Position numbers and translations under genes: made by a program. A stretch of DNA of 64,000 bases from Mytilus edulis (Eukaryota; Mollusca; Bivalvia; Mytilida; Mytilidae): positions 45,119,705 through 45,183,704 of the forward strand of contig NC_092350.1 in assembly GCF_963676685.1 (NCBI RefSeq), written 5' to 3'. The notes below the pieces were generated by a model. That model saw only the letters and a list, made by a program, of their open reading frames with translations, was not told the DNA's origin and ran no database searches. Positions 21,740-43,590 of this stretch are shown in pieces. The number at the start of each line of letters is the position of its first letter. Position 1 is the first letter of the stretch.

Positions 21740-21834
21740 GTCATTCTGTAGTCTGACCATCAAACATGTACTTGTTAATAAATTAGTTATAGAAACTGGA
21801 TTGTATTATTACATAGCAAATATATTACACATTT
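21740..21834 (+). repeat. Probable remnant of a gypsy 5' LTR
   Basis: The segment lies between the transposon and a TGG-initiated primer site and ends tattaca, the kind of CA terminus an LTR has. No 3' partner is visible because the element is truncated, so this is positional inference. Confidence 0.35.
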
Positions 21835-24438
21835 TGGCGACGAGGAAAAAACTGGATATTAAAATAAATGTGAATTTCTACAAGTGACAATGCCGACTTA
21901 CGGGAAATTAGACTCTGTTGATGAATCCGAAGATTGGACACAATATGTAGAACGTATGGAACATTATTTTAATGCTAATGAGATAGACGAAGAAGACCAG
22001 AAAACGGATATTTTCTTAAGTGTATGTGGGAAGAATACCTACAAATTAATAAGGGATTTATTAGCACCTGCCAAACCAGGAACGAAATCACTGGCCGGTT
22101 TAACAAAACTAGTGAAGGACCACCGAGATCCAGTACCATTCAGAGATTTTTGAACAGTAAGACAAGACATAGCGATGAGTCAGTGAGGACATTTATTGCA
22201 GCACTAAGAAGTCTGACAGAACACTGTAATTATGGTGACACGTTAGACGCGATGTTACGTGACAGGTTAGTCGTCGGGATAAAGAGTGACCGCATACAGA
22301 GGAGACTGTTAGCAGAGCCGAATTTAACATTTGAAAAGGCATTGGAAATTGCTACCGCTATGGAGACTGCAGAGAAGAATGCACGAGGACATCCAAGCGA
22401 GTGGGACAAATGGAACATTTCATGCAGAAACAAATCAATAAAGTTTCAAAATCATATACAAGAAAAAACTCTGGAAATTCGAAACAAGGAGATTGTTACC
22501 GTTGTGGAGGAAATCACTTAGCCGCTGAATGCAGGTTCAAGGATGCAAAATGCCACAGTTGTAAAAAGAAAGGACATATCGCAAAGAAATGCCGTAACAA
22601 ATCTTCCAATGGGAATTTAAGTGAAAATCACAGAGAGTTTAAATCACGTTTTAAACCACGTGCTCATTGAAAGTAGTGAAAGTGAAAATGAAGTTTACTC
22701 AGTTTTTCATTTTGGAAATAAATCTAATGAGGCATACAAAGTGCAAATCAATGTAAATGAATGTGAAATAGCCATGGAAATAGATACCGGAGTGTCCGTT
22801 TCTATCATGAGCGAGGATACTTACAAGGAATACAAGTCGAAATTCAGAATCGAATCGACAAGTGATAAACTCCGAACATACATGGGAGAGCAGATTCCTG
22901 TAATAGGACGTGCAATCGTCAATGTCAACTACAAGAAGGAAAGCGCAAAATTACCGTTACTGATAGTGAAGCGTAAAGGTCCGAATTTACTTTGCCGAGA
23001 CTGGTTGAACAAACTCCAACTGGATTGGAAGGATATTTTCTCCGTCGTTGGAAGTGATAATCAATCGAGTGATTTAAATGTGATCTTGGAAGCAAATAAG
23101 GAGGTTTTCAAAGATGAACTTGGAACTGTAAAAGGCATGAAAGCCAAAATTTATGTTGATGAGAGTGCCTTACCGAAATATTTCAAGGCTCGCCCTTTGC
23201 CGTATGCGTTGAAGGATAAAGTGGAGACGGAACTTGAACTGACGTCTTGAGAAGGAGGGGCAGATTCAGCAAGTGGAATTTTCCGACTGGGCCGCTCCGA
23301 TAGTACCTGTAGTTAAGGAGAAACGGATCTATTAGAATTTGTGGTGACTACAAGGTAACCGTTAATGCCGTTTCAAAGTTGGATAATTATCCTATTCCTA
23401 AAATAGGGATTTATACGGAACGCTTGGAGGAGGACAAGAATATACAAAATTGGATTTAAACCAAGCACGGCAACAGATTGAACTTGATGAGGACAGTAAG
23501 AGGTATGCGACTATAAACACGCATAAGGGTTTATTCAGATACAATAGACTTCCGTATGGTGTAGCGTCCAGCCCAGGTATTTTCCAAGAACACTTGAAAA
23601 TGTTGTTCAAGGTATAGCCAATGTTTTGGTTCGAGTAGATGATATATTGATAACGGGTAACAAGGGAGGATCATCTTAATACTCTTTCTGAGGTATTGTC
23701 TAGATTTAAGAGAATCGGAATTCGGTTAAAGAAACAGAAGTGTGTGTTCATCGCCGAAGAAGTTGTTTATTTGGTATTTAAAATAAACAAACACGGAATA
23801 TATCCAGTGGAAAGTAAAGTTGAGGCGATCGATAAAGCACCAAGTCCGACAAACGTGACAGAACTGAAAGCTTATCTTGGAATGCTGAACTATTACAATA
23901 GATTCTTAGCGAATTTGTCTCACTTGTTAAAGCCTCTACATGTACTTCTACAGAAAGACACAAAATGGAGTTGGGGGAAAAGAACAGGAAAAAGCGTTCA
24001 GAGTCAAAACAGCTGTTGAAATCCGCATCAGTTCTTGTACATTTCGATCCGAAAAATAAATTAATATTAGCATGTGATGCATCACCATATGGATTAGGCG
24101 CCGTACTTTCGCATAAAATGGACGACGGCAGCGACAAACCAATAGCTTATACATCTCGAACACTTACATCAGCAGAGAAGAATTATTCCGTTCTTGAGAA
24201 GGAGTCTGGCCATAATATTTGGTATCAAGAAATTTCATCAATATTTGTATGGACACCCCGTTACAATCATAACCATCACAAGCCGCTCATAGGTTTATTT
24301 CGAGAAGATAAACCTATACCTACAATGGCCGCATCTCGAATTCAAAGGTGGGCACTGACTTTAGCTGCATATGAGTACACGATTGTATACAAAGAAGGGA
24401 GTTTGAATAGTAATGCGGATGGACTCAATTGTTTCTAA
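21835..24438 (+). pseudogene. Decayed Ty3/gypsy gag-pol fragment, truncated before integrase
   Basis: A primer-binding-like site (tggcgacgagg) starts at 21835. Gag begins near 21890 and shifts frame after about 22130. Two zinc knuckles (CYRCGGNHLAAEC and CHSCKKKGHIAKKC) lie at 22492-22595. The protease motif is DTGV at about 22783. Reverse transcriptase covers about 23180-24020 in several frames; its metal-binding site reads VDD with Arg in place of the usual aromatic residue two before. RNase H (CDASPYGLGAVLSHK) lies at about 24070-24430. Similarity ends at 24438; no integrase or 3' LTR follows. Several frame breaks make it non-functional. It is a different lineage from the element at 4141. 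Confidence 0.9.
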
Positions 24439-26700
24439 GATTGCAACACTTCAGTGGTCAATTTCACAACAGGTTCAGGATGATCTAGGACAAATTGAAA
24501 GTTGAATGAAAATGTATCCTTGAACCAGTTTGTTAATAATAAAATCACAAGTATAGGGAAAATTATAAATTGCGACTTAAAAAACTACGAATATTTATTG
24601 CCTTGAAAATGTTTATAGTAAAATCTTGATTGTCACACGTTTGCTGGACATTAAATCAACCTTCAAGTTTTAAGCTCTTGCTTTCATGTTTCTGTGTATA
24701 TATTATGAAAATATTCTCTTTTTTTCCTGTTCAGAAATGTTCCAGTATGACATACATCTCTTATCTACCCGAAATTGATATATATAAACAAATATATATA
24801 TATATAAAATGTAAAAATTTTAAGACATTAGAAACCATACAAACGAATAACAGTGCACACGATGAAATGTCTTTCCTGCTTTACTAACCATGGATTTTAT
24901 GTAAATGGAAAGAAAAAGGTTTACCTAAAAGTATGACATTAACATAACATTTTCTAAGATCTAGGACAAGGAGTCAAGGTCAGTTAATCCTGTCAGATGA
25001 TACCAACTTCAACATGTACACATTACATACACTAAATATGGTTGACATTGCGTATAGTAACTGAAAAACAGACTGAATCATTGACCACAGTACCATGAAA
25101 TGAGGTCAAGGTCAGATATACTGGCACGACCATATGTACAACTTACAATCATTCAATAAGTTGAACTACTGCTTATAGTATCCGAGAAACAGACATTTAT
25201 GAAGCTTTAACCTATCTCGCCGATCCATGAAACGATGTCAAATCAGATGAACCAGGTCAGACATGCATGTAGATGCTGTAAGGATTCAATAAACCAAATA
25301 TAGTAACCCTATTACTCACAAGACAACTGAAATATTCACATGACAATGGTGTAACGAACGCTGACCAAAATCGTACTGATCTTGTTTTGTGGTAATAAGC
25401 ATTGTTTATTAGTTAAATTGAACATTAAGTTGTTGCAAACGCAAGTTAAGAGAATGAAAACGAAGCATTCAGTAATTTTTCCATTTGTCAAGGGGTAATG
25501 GTTAAACCACGAAAATTCAAACTTGATTTGCGTTTTTTGGACATAACATTTGGTTCAGGCAAATTTAAGAAAAAAATTCATTTGTAAAGGGTCACAACTT
25601 TAGAACAGTACAAGTTACGTTATGAACGTTTAATCTTGATATGGGTTTTGTGGTAATAAGCATTGTGTTTAAGTTTTAGAACATTTGGTTAAACCAAACT
25701 CAAGTTAGAGAAAAGAAACCAATTTAGGACATACAAATTGACAAGGGTAAAACTCAATGGACACGCGAGACGGAAACTTCATAACATGATTATCTGCAAG
25801 CAAATCTACTATCTTCTGAAATATAAAGCTTCACAATAATAGCTTGTGCAGCACAGGGATCAAGGCAGGAGGACACATTTTAAACCATGTCAGAGGAATT
25901 TCCTCATCGAGTATTTAACTATTCTTATGAATTTCATAATTTATGATAAAATATTATCTAGCTATGACGAGTACTCATGACTCTTCATTCTGTCATTACT
26001 GTTTACTTATATTTTGGCATTCCACAAGGTTGTGTGTTTCTCACATCAGTACACTTACCCTCTTCGATGTGTACATATTGATACTTTCATCTAGGAGAAC
26101 ATGATTTATTTATAAGCTCCAACTGACTTTGAACTTGCTTTCAGTAACTGAGAGTCATCTTAGATCCATGTTTTTTTTGGTTTTTTTTATGTATATAGTT
26201 GGTTTATGTGTGCTATGTAATGATTTATTGAATTAAGCCTCTTGCAACAGATTTTTTGTTTTGTCCTCAAGTTAAGTTGAAAAAACTTTCCCTGGTCAGA
26301 GGAGGGATAAGCTCACACGTTTAACCCTTCGGCTTTATGTGCCTATTCTAAGGCAGGAGTCTGTAATTCAGTGTAGTCATTGATTCATGTCTCAAATTTC
26401 CGTACATGTATTGTATAAATGAAGCTGTAATTTTTCATGTCAGTGCCTGTAATATTGCACTGACCGTATGGGTTTTTCTCATAGTTGAAGGTTGTTCTGT
26501 AACCTTAAATTGATTCAACTTTGTCATTTTATCTCATGTGGGAAGTAGTCTCATTGACAATCCTACCACATCTCCTTTTATAATACATAATAAGTGGTAT
26601 TTTGTCTACAAAGGAAAACAGCACAGACAACACAAGAATAAATCTGCAAAGACTGGTGGATACATCAGAAATAAAACACAATAATATCCTGTTTACTGGT
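24439..26700. other. Non-coding stretch with diverged tandem-like repeats
   Basis: Between 24960 and 25280 a 'gtcaaggtcag' motif recurs with variants. Between 25380 and 25760 two diverged units start 'ggtaataagcattgt'. A TA-rich microsatellite is at 24777-24807. No exon was supported. Confidence 0.5.
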
Positions 26701-26710
26701 TGGCTAGTAT

Positions 26711-26716
26711 TTTATT
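26711..26716 (-). terminator. RPS13: Poly(A) signal of RPS13
   Basis: AATAAA on the minus strand begins only 7 bases after the RPS13 stop codon. Very short 3' untranslated regions are usual for ribosomal protein genes. Confidence 0.7.
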
Positions 26717-26723
26717 TCAATGT

Positions 26724-35717
<8,994 letters not shown>

Positions 35718-35733
35718 GATGGCAGCGTGGTTG

Positions 35734-35759
35734 TAAAAGACCCGGATGGAGGAGGAAGT
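35734..35759 (-). promoter_or_regulatory. RPS13: Candidate 5' TOP region of RPS13
   Basis: Just upstream of the start codon, the minus strand has two pyrimidine tracts (tcttttac near 35734-35741 and cttcctcctcc near 35748-35758). Ribosomal protein mRNAs usually start at a C within such a tract. The true start cannot be chosen from sequence alone. Confidence 0.35.
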
Positions 35760-36135
35760 TGTACAAGAGAGATAACTCTAGTCTACTTTCATTTTCTCCA
35801 CACACAAGCCAAGGCAAACTCATGATTAGGCTTTTGATATCAAGATCGCTTTTTAATTCACCGGTTATAACTTCATCCATTATTAAGATGACAGCAAAAG
35901 TAATTAGATTATGAAAAATTTATATCTATTAGTATAAATCAAATCAAATCAAATTATTTTATTGGAGTAAAATCCAAATATTGAATTGTTTCCAAATGCC
36001 ACTTGAAGAGGCAAAACAAACATCACAATATTTACAAACATACAATATTTAAATTTAAACAATATTCATTTTCTAAAAGACTATATAAAGATGTTTTGGA
36101 TGAGGTGATACTTTTACAAATTTGAAAGTACAATA

Positions 36136-36341
36136 TTGAGGGGGGAGTTAGGAGGGGTCCTGATCCCGAAATCCCGGGCTTAAAAACCAATTCCTGAGGT
36201 CACTAATTGAAATAAATTTAAATTCTGACATCCTGAAATTTGAAAAAAGAATTCCTGGATCCCGAAAGGGTCAATCCCAAAATCCAGAGCTTAAAAACAC
36301 CCAATCCTGGAGTCGTGATAAAGGTCCTATCCCCCCCTCAA
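36136..36341. mobile_element. Small G/C-capped MITE, TA duplication
   Basis: Inverted ends ttgagggggg...cccccctcaa, with TA at 36134-36135 and 36342-36343. Internal 'atcccgaaa' motifs repeat. It is 206 bp and non-coding. Confidence 0.6.
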
Positions 36342-36659
36342 TATTCATAATGCAATTGATTTAAAATATAGCATAACTTAACTACTGTAAAAAATATAAA
36401 ATAGTCATAACTTTGTTACATTAATTAGTTTTTCTTATCAGCTAGGCTTTTAGCATATATATATATGTATATATATATATTCTCTTTTTCAGATATTTCT
36501 TGTTTTCTGAAACACAATATTTATTTAAATTTTAAATGTATGTAGTTTGATTTTAGTATTTTTTTAACTGCAGTGCAATTTGTCTGTACTCCGACATGCT
36601 TTTGAATGGCAAGCACATCCAGTTAAACCATTTGTTTTACAGAAACTTTATGTTTGAAA

Positions 36660-36785
36660 TGATAACAAATGGAAAAAATATAGCTTTATTTACACATAGC
36701 AAACTACTCATTAGTACAGACTTACCTTTCCAGTCAAAAAAGTTTTGAGGACTGGCATCCAGTGCCATCCACTAGATCTATATAA
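36660..36785. repeat. Diverged arm of the TTAA fold-back family
   Basis: The blocks 'acagacttacct', 'ttttgagg' and 'gcatcca...ccactagat' match the left arm of 32881-33469 with an insertion. No second arm is present. Confidence 0.5.
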
Positions 36786-36877
36786 GAGGGGCTTGATCTG
36801 CCTATGATTGCTGAAATTAAACATAAAAATAATCCAATGAAAAATAGATTAACACTAGTAGCTACAGGAACTATGTA

Positions 36878-36901
36878 CTCTTTTTTTTTTTTTTTTTTTT
36901 T
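36878..36901. repeat. Poly(T) tract, about 24 bases
   Basis: An uninterrupted run of T. It could be the antisense tail of a retroposed copy, but no source sequence was recognised next to it. Confidence 0.6.
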
Positions 36902-37544
36902 AAGTTTTCTTTCCAGTTTTGAACACAAACAATACACAATTGAACAAGAACAGCTTTCATCTTCATAGGCTTTCAGTAGACAAAACATGGTTTTCTGTTT
37001 AAATGATGAAAAACACAGTGACAATAAATTCTTTACTAAAACAAAGGGTAAAAGGATGCATCTGTTATAAATCTGCACCCTTTCTTATGAATTTTAGTGT
37101 TAAAAAAATCAATGCAATAGAAGTGCTGTCCCCAACATACATTTAACAGCTTCAAATTTTGGGGTTTGACCATTCTTGAAGCAGGTCTAATCAGCTTTTG
37201 ACCAATTTTTAGAAAATATTATTTTCATTTTCTAGCACTCGGTCGATTTAGTTGTGGGTCAACTGTAAAATCTTGTTTGTTTCATCTGAATATTCAGTGC
37301 TTCAATAATGACATGGTTTATAACATATCAGTCTTCATTTCACCATTGGTAAATTGAAAAAAAAAGTTGGATTTGTAACATAGGTTTTAACTCCTGGATG
37401 ACCTATGTTAAGCAAACAACACCCAATCAATCAAGTAGAACAAAGTATATAAACTGCTTTTTCTTAATTTTGATCATTTAAAACATATGAACGCATTGTA
37501 TTACCTAAATCAGTAATTACATTGTGCCCCTTCATATATATCTA

Positions 37545-38160
37545 TAATACTAAAATTACGAGGTCCAATTTGTCAGCCGTCATCACGTAAAAACGACGAA
37601 TCAAAGAATTCAACTTTATATATAACTAATATAGTACAAAGTTGTAGATTAAAAATTACACCACTCCAGGCCCTTTTGTTTTCCACGTAATTAATATTGC
37701 CAATAATTAAGAAGTTCCGGGTTTAGTCCGATACCGATACCAATAGTATATTCACCTGTTACCTATTACCTTATCTGTACTTTCCGCATCTGACAGGCGC
37801 ACCAACAAACGGCGTATTCAGGATTAATATGCTATATACACGGGTCATAATCACAGGGTTGACACTACTAAATTGTCAAATTGTTACCTATTGTAGTATT
37901 TTAATCAGTAAGACTTTCTAAGATAACAATACGAATACTAAAAATCTGGACTAAAAATAAGGCGTATAGGTACAGTTTTCAATTTGTTAGCAGGCATGAC
38001 GTAAAACAGCAAATCAAAGAATTCAACTTTATTTATAACTAATATAGGACAATGCTGTTGATTAAAAAATACTCCTTTCCAGGACCTTTTGTTTTCCAAA
38101 TAATTAATATTACCAATAATTGATAAGTTCAAGTTGACGGGTTCAAACAGAAAGATTTGA
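37545..38160. repeat. Two diverged direct repeats, about 400 bp apart
   Basis: Around 37600-37710 and 38005-38125 the same blocks recur: 'aatcaaagaattcaacttta', 'aactaatata', 'cttttgttttcca' and 'taattaatatt'. No coding potential was seen. Confidence 0.6.
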
Positions 38161-38747
38161 AAGCAGAGAGAACTGCGTATCTTATAATCGGCATGACTTT
38201 ATCAGATGACAATACTAATACTAAAATAAGGCTTGCGCATAGTTATATATTTTAATTCAGTCACAGACAAGCGATATCACAGGTGTGTTCTAGTATATAT
38301 AAAATTGGAATGGAGCAGGTAGTACACCTTTCAAAGGAGATTGTGCACAACTTTTAATTGAATGCATATACATTATTATAAAAGTTTATCAGTCACAACT
38401 TCTTGTTATAAGATATGGATTTAAGTTGTGAGACAGCTGAGCAACCTAACATTGAACACAGTACAGATAACCATAAGTAGAGGTTGTTTCACAGACATTC
38501 TGACCATTTCACAGATATAATAATTGTTTTGATTGAAAACAATTATATATATATTAGAAGCATTTGATGCTGAAAATAAAACTTTTTATTATATTCTGCT
38601 ATAAAGGAATGTGTTCTTTTGTAAAAATCATGCGGCGTAAAGCAACCAACAATCAATCAATCTTTTGTAAAAAAAAAGAACAAAAAAACTTTATTTACTA
38701 GCAAGCAATAATAAGGCACATTTAAACTATAACTTGTCCCTTTTATT

Positions 38748-41700
38748 AGCTCACCTGGCCCAAAGGGCCAAGTGAGCTTTTCTCATCACTTTGCGTCCGT
38801 CGTTCGTCATCCGTCGTTAGCTTTCACAAAAATCTTCTCCTCTGAAACTACTGGCCAAATTAAACCAAACTTGGCCACAATCATCATTGGAGTATTTAGT
38901 TTAAAAAATGTGTGGTGTGACCCGGCCAACCAACCAAGATGGCCGCCATGGCTAAAAATAGAACATAGCGGTAAAATGTAGATTTTGGCTTATAACTCTG
39001 AAACAAAAGCATTTAGAGCAAATCTGACATGAGTAATATTGTTCATCAGGTCAAGATCTATCTGCCCTGAAATTTTCAGATGAATCGTACATTTCGTTGT
39101 TGGGTTGCTGCCCCTGAAATGGTAATTTTAAGGAAATTTTGCTGTTTTTGGTTATTATCTTGAATATTATTATAGATAGAGATAAACTGTAAACAGCAAT
39201 AATGTTCACCAAATAAGTCAACATGACCAAAATGGTCAGTTGACCACTTTAGGAGTTATTGCCCTTTATAGTCAATTTTTAACCATTTTTCGTAAATCTT
39301 AGTAATCTTTAAGAAAAATCTTCTCCTCTGAAACTACTGGGCCAAATTTAACCAAACTTGGCCATAATCATCATTGGGGTATCTAGTCAAAAAAATGTGT
39401 CCGGTGACCCAGCCAACCAATCAAGATCGCCGCCATGGCTAAAAATAGAACATAGGGGTAAAATGCAGTTTTTGGCTTATAACTCAAAAACCAAAGCATT
39501 TAGAGCAAATCTGACACGGAGTTAAATTGTTCATCAGGTCAAGATCTATCTGCCCTGAAATTTTCAGACGAATCGGACAACTGGTTGTTGGGTTGCTGCC
39601 CCTGAATTGGCAATTTTTAGGAAATTTTGCTGTTTTTGGTTATTATCTTGAATATTATTATAGATAGAGATAAACTGTGAACAGCAATAATGTTCACCAA
39701 AGTAAGATCTACAAATAAGTTAATATGACTAAAATGGTCAGTTGACCCCTTAAGGAGTTATTGTCCTTTATAGTCAATTTTTACCAATTTTTCCTAATTT
39801 TTTCTAATCTTTTACAAAAATCTTCACCTCTAAAACTACTGGGCCAAATTTAACCATACTTGGCCATAGGGTGCTATAAACAGTTTCGTACTAAAAACTA
39901 GGGGTATTTCCCCAGTGAGATTTACATACTGATGGAATTCCCTGCTATTTATATACCACTAAATGAAAAAGTTGATTGTTTTTTATGTTCAATGTGAAAA
40001 ACATATATTGAAGTTCAATTAAAATGCCACTTTTGTCAAGATTTAAAAAAAAAAAAATGTTTTTGTGACTTCCTACTATATGGGAGGCAACTCCATAAAC
40101 AGCTGATTTTCACCTGTTGCAAAAAGCACTTTGATTTGTCAGGTAAGATAGCTCCTTTCGGAGCAGGCGAACGTAGGCTGAAACTACATTTTCTTAAATC
40201 AGCCGGATAAGCTCTTCGAAATGCATATTATAAGAAATCTCAAATATATGCACAGGTTACTGATCCGTGTGTCCAAAGGTGGTCTGTTTTTAAGGTTTTT
40301 TAGGGGGAAAATGCCTAATTTCCAGCTGATAACTTGTACCAATTTGCATGTTTAAACAAGAGATGTTGATTTTTTTTTATTTATTCAGAAAGTTCATAGA
40401 ATTATCTTTCCATTGATGTATAGATATCTATATAACTATGAATATCTGACTTCTGCATGATGGGTCCACTATTACATGCCCTGTTACAGAATGACGTCAC
40501 GTAAAAAACTGTTGATTGCACCCTTAAGGGTGCTATAAACAGTTTCGTACTAAAAACTAGGGGTATTTCCCCAGTGAGATTTACATACTGATGGAATTCC
40601 CTGCTATTTATATACCACTAAATGAAAAAGTTGATTGTTTTTTATGTTCAATGTGAAAAACATATATTGAAGTTCAATTAAAATGCCACTTTTGTCAAGA
40701 TTTAAAAAAAAAAAATGTTTTTGTGACTTCCTACTATATGGGAGGCAACTCCATAAACAGCTGATTTTCACCTGTTGCAAAAAGCACTTTGATTTGTCAG
40801 GTAAGATAGCTCCTTTCGGAGCAGGCGAACGTAGGCTGAAACTACATTTTCTTAAATCAGCCGGATAAGCTCTTCGAAATGCATATTATAAGAAATCTCA
40901 AATATATGCACAGGTTACTGATCCGTGTGTCCAAAGGTGGTCTGTTTTTAAGGTTTTTTAGGGGGAAAATGCCTAATTTCCAGCTGATAACTTGTACCAA
41001 TTTGCATGTTTAAACAAGAGATGTTGATTTTTTTTTATTTATTCAGAAAGTTCATAGAATTATCTTTCCATTGATGTATAGATATCTATATAACTATGAA
41101 TATCTGACTTCTGCATGATGGGTCCACTATTACATGCCCTGTTACAGAATGACGTCACGTAAAAAACTGTTGATTGCACCCATAATCATCATAGAGGTAT
41201 GTAGTTTAAAAAATGTGTGCGGTTACCCGGCCAACCAACCAAGATGGCTGCCATGGCTAAAAATAGAACATAGGTGTAAAATGTAGATTTTGGCTTATAA
41301 CTCAGAAATCAAAGCATTGAGAGCAATTCAAACATGGTGTTACATTGTTTTGCAAGTCAAGATCTATCTGCCCTGAAATTTTCAGATGAATCCGACAACT
41401 GGTTGTTGGGTTGCTGCCCTGAATTGGAAATTTTTAAGGAAATTTTGCTGTTTTTGGTTATTATCTCGAATATTATTATAGATAGAGATAAACTGTGAAC
41501 AGCAATAATGTTCAGCAAAGTAAGATCCACAAATAAGTCAACATGACCAAAACGGTCAGTTGACCCCTTAAGGAGTTATTGCCCTTTATAGTCAATTTTT
41601 AATAATTTTGTATATTTTGTAAATTTTTGTTAATTTTAACAAAATATTTTCCTCTGTAAATAAGGGGCCAAGTTCATTATAAATTGAGATAATTGTAAGA

Positions 41701-41841
41701 AGCAAGAATGTTCAGTAAAGTTTGATCTACAAACACATCACTATCACCAAAACACAATTTTGTCAGGAATCCATCTGTGTCCTTTGTTTAATATGCACAT
41801 AGACCAAGGTGAGCAAAACAGGCTCTATAGAGCCTCTAGTT
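38748..41841 (+). mobile_element. Long repeat-family C element, Helitron/Helentron-like ends
   Basis: The left end is a hairpin (agctcacctggccc / gggccaagtgagct). The right end is a hairpin (aggctctatagagcct) directly followed by CTAG and T. Inside, a block with 'aactactgggccaaatttaa' and 'gttgggttgctgcccctgaa' repeats three times. The central block is interrupted by the dimeric element at 39869-41181. CTRR after a hairpin is typical of Helitron 3' ends; assignment is inference, since no Rep/helicase frame is present. Confidence 0.5.
39869..41181. mobile_element. Head-to-tail dimer of a 655-bp terminal-inverted-repeat element
   Basis: Two near-identical copies (39869-40523 and 40528-41181) each run from gggtgctataaacagttt to aaactgttgattgcaccc. 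They are joined by TTAA. The pair is flanked by one ATA duplication (39866-39868 and 41182-41184), and the parallel repeat at 39360 shows the empty site 'ttggccataatcat'. The copies differ mainly in the length of an A-run. Confidence 0.85.
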
Positions 41842-42263
41842 TTATCTCCAAAAAATTTCATGATTCTTCTAACCATATATCCCACTCCCTCGTACTCTCT
41901 TCCATTGATAGACTCTCCCCCTCTCACAATTTTAATGTTGCCATCATACATTAGGGGAATATAGCAACTGATTTATTTTGCCTTTTGTAAATGTAATGAA
42001 ATGGGAAATAACTCTAACATGTCTAGGATAAATTATAAAAAAAAAGTTTAAATCCCAGTTTTTTTTATGATTCAACCAATATCTTTATAGCTTGAAATTT
42101 GATAACCAGGAAGTGTGCCTTCAAACTTGTCAAATGCTAGTTATTCTTATATATCTGTTCTCTCAACATAAATAGGATGTCAGGAGTTGTTATTCACACA
42201 CCCTCTGTAAGTTTATTTGGTTTACATGAACATTGTAAGGCCTTTGTAAGTCTTGTATTATTT

Positions 42264-42480
42264 TAATTTTAGTTTCTTGTGTACAATTTGGAAATTAGTA
42301 TGGCGTTCATTATCACTGAACTAGTATATATTTGTTTAGGGGCCAGCTGAAGGACGCTCCGGGTGCGGGAATTTCTCTCTACATTGAAGACCTGAAGGTG
42401 ACCTTCTGCTGTTGTTTTTTTCTATGGTCGGGTTGTTGTCTCTTTGGCACATTCCCCATTTCCATTCTTAATTTTATTGT
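42264..42480 (+). repeat. Dispersed repeat, family A
   Basis: This copy matches 59813-60004 from 'ttttagtttcttgtgta' through 'atcactgaactagtata' to 'ccatttccattctta'. It is longer than the fragment at 2079. Confidence 0.75.
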
Positions 42481-42739
42481 AATGTTGTTTATCTTAACAA
42501 TTTTGATGTTACAAAAAATGTAAATATTCTTCTCAAAAAATCAAATTATATGTTAGAAGCTATATTTGAATAATGGCCATCTTTTGAATACAATTCAATC
42601 TATATTGATGAGAGATGTGGGTCTGACAAATTTGAATTTTACAAAAGTTATCAGTTTTAAATCAAAATGTGTAAATTGTACATGTATTTTTTTTAATGGA
42701 AATATTTAAAGCTGTTTAAAGTTGTTTAAGTTTATGAAT

Positions 42740-42893
42740 CAGAGGCAGATTTAGGGGGGGGGGGGGAGGGGTCCCCCTTTTTGTGAAAAAATTTGGTTGC
42801 TTATATAGGGAATCACTGAAGTGTGATTGGAGTGGCCCCCCTCTTAGGCAGTCAGTGGGCCCCCACTTATGAAAATTTCTAGATCCGCCAGTG
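42740..42893. mobile_element. Short hAT-like MITE, 5-bp duplication TGAAT
   Basis: Imperfect 15-bp ends (cagaggcagatttag and the complement of ctagatccgccagtg). TGAAT flanks both sides (42735-42739 and 42894-42898). It is 154 bp, with long G and C runs inside. Confidence 0.7.
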
Positions 42894-43189
42894 TGAATTA
42901 TGATGTAGACTGACTCTTTACAATTTAATTACAAAATCTAGTCAGATTTGACATCTTTGATATTTAGATCCTGTGGTGGAACCTTTGTTCCTACCTTTTT
43001 TTTTATAAAAACGAAACAAGCTAGTCACCTTCATTTAAATTGTTTTACTACAAAGAATACTGTAAATTCAGAAATTATTGCTAGGTTTTTATAAATGGAA
43101 ATAATATAACTGGCTGAATATCCCAATAAGAAGAACTTTCATTCTATATATATACATGTATTAATAACTCATCTAAACATCAACCCAAC

Positions 43190-43262
43190 AATGTTAGACC
43201 TGTAAATTTGCTTTCGCCAATTTTTTGTTCTTCCCTCGTTGGGATTCGAACCCATGCTATGT
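43190..43262 (-). repeat. tRNA-derived SINE fragment (box B only)
   Basis: The minus strand has an exact box B, ggttcgaatcc, within a T-arm-like hairpin (gggttcgaatccc). There is no box A at the right spacing and no acceptor stem, so it is not a tRNA gene. Confidence 0.45.
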
Positions 43263-43368
43263 AGATTTTCCTGAAATTACAATAAGTAATCTCACATTTG
43301 TGTCTGTTCTACAAAAATTGCATTTATAATAAATGCATGCATGGATTACTGAGTTGACTTAAAAAATA

Positions 43369-43490
43369 AGAAGATGTGGTATGATTGCCAATAAAACAAC
43401 TCTCCATCAGATCTAGAGAAGGAATGATGCAAAAGTTCACATCTATAATAGGTCACTAAACAGCCTTCTACAATAAGCAAAACCAAGACT
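43369..43490 (+). repeat. Dispersed repeat, family E (fragment)
   Basis: It starts 'aagaagatgtggtatgattg' and continues with 'aacaactctccat'. A shorter relative is at 52388-52450. This family is common in mussel sequence as I recall it; not searched. Confidence 0.5.
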
Positions 43491-43590
43491 GTGTTTTAAG
43501 ATTTGGAAAATAGGCCATTAAATGACAAATGTAAAAACAATTCAAACCAGAATTATTGTATATTAAACATGTTAAATATACATTTTTCAG

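Noticed and set aside
40683-40868. 61-codon ORF inside the dimeric transposon
   Set aside because: The same frame is broken in the sister copy by A-run length, and there is no homology to a transposase.
43225-43250. Possible tRNA gene on the minus strand (T-arm with ggttcgaatcc)
   Set aside because: No box A at the right distance, no anticodon arm and no acceptor stem. Treated as a SINE fragment.
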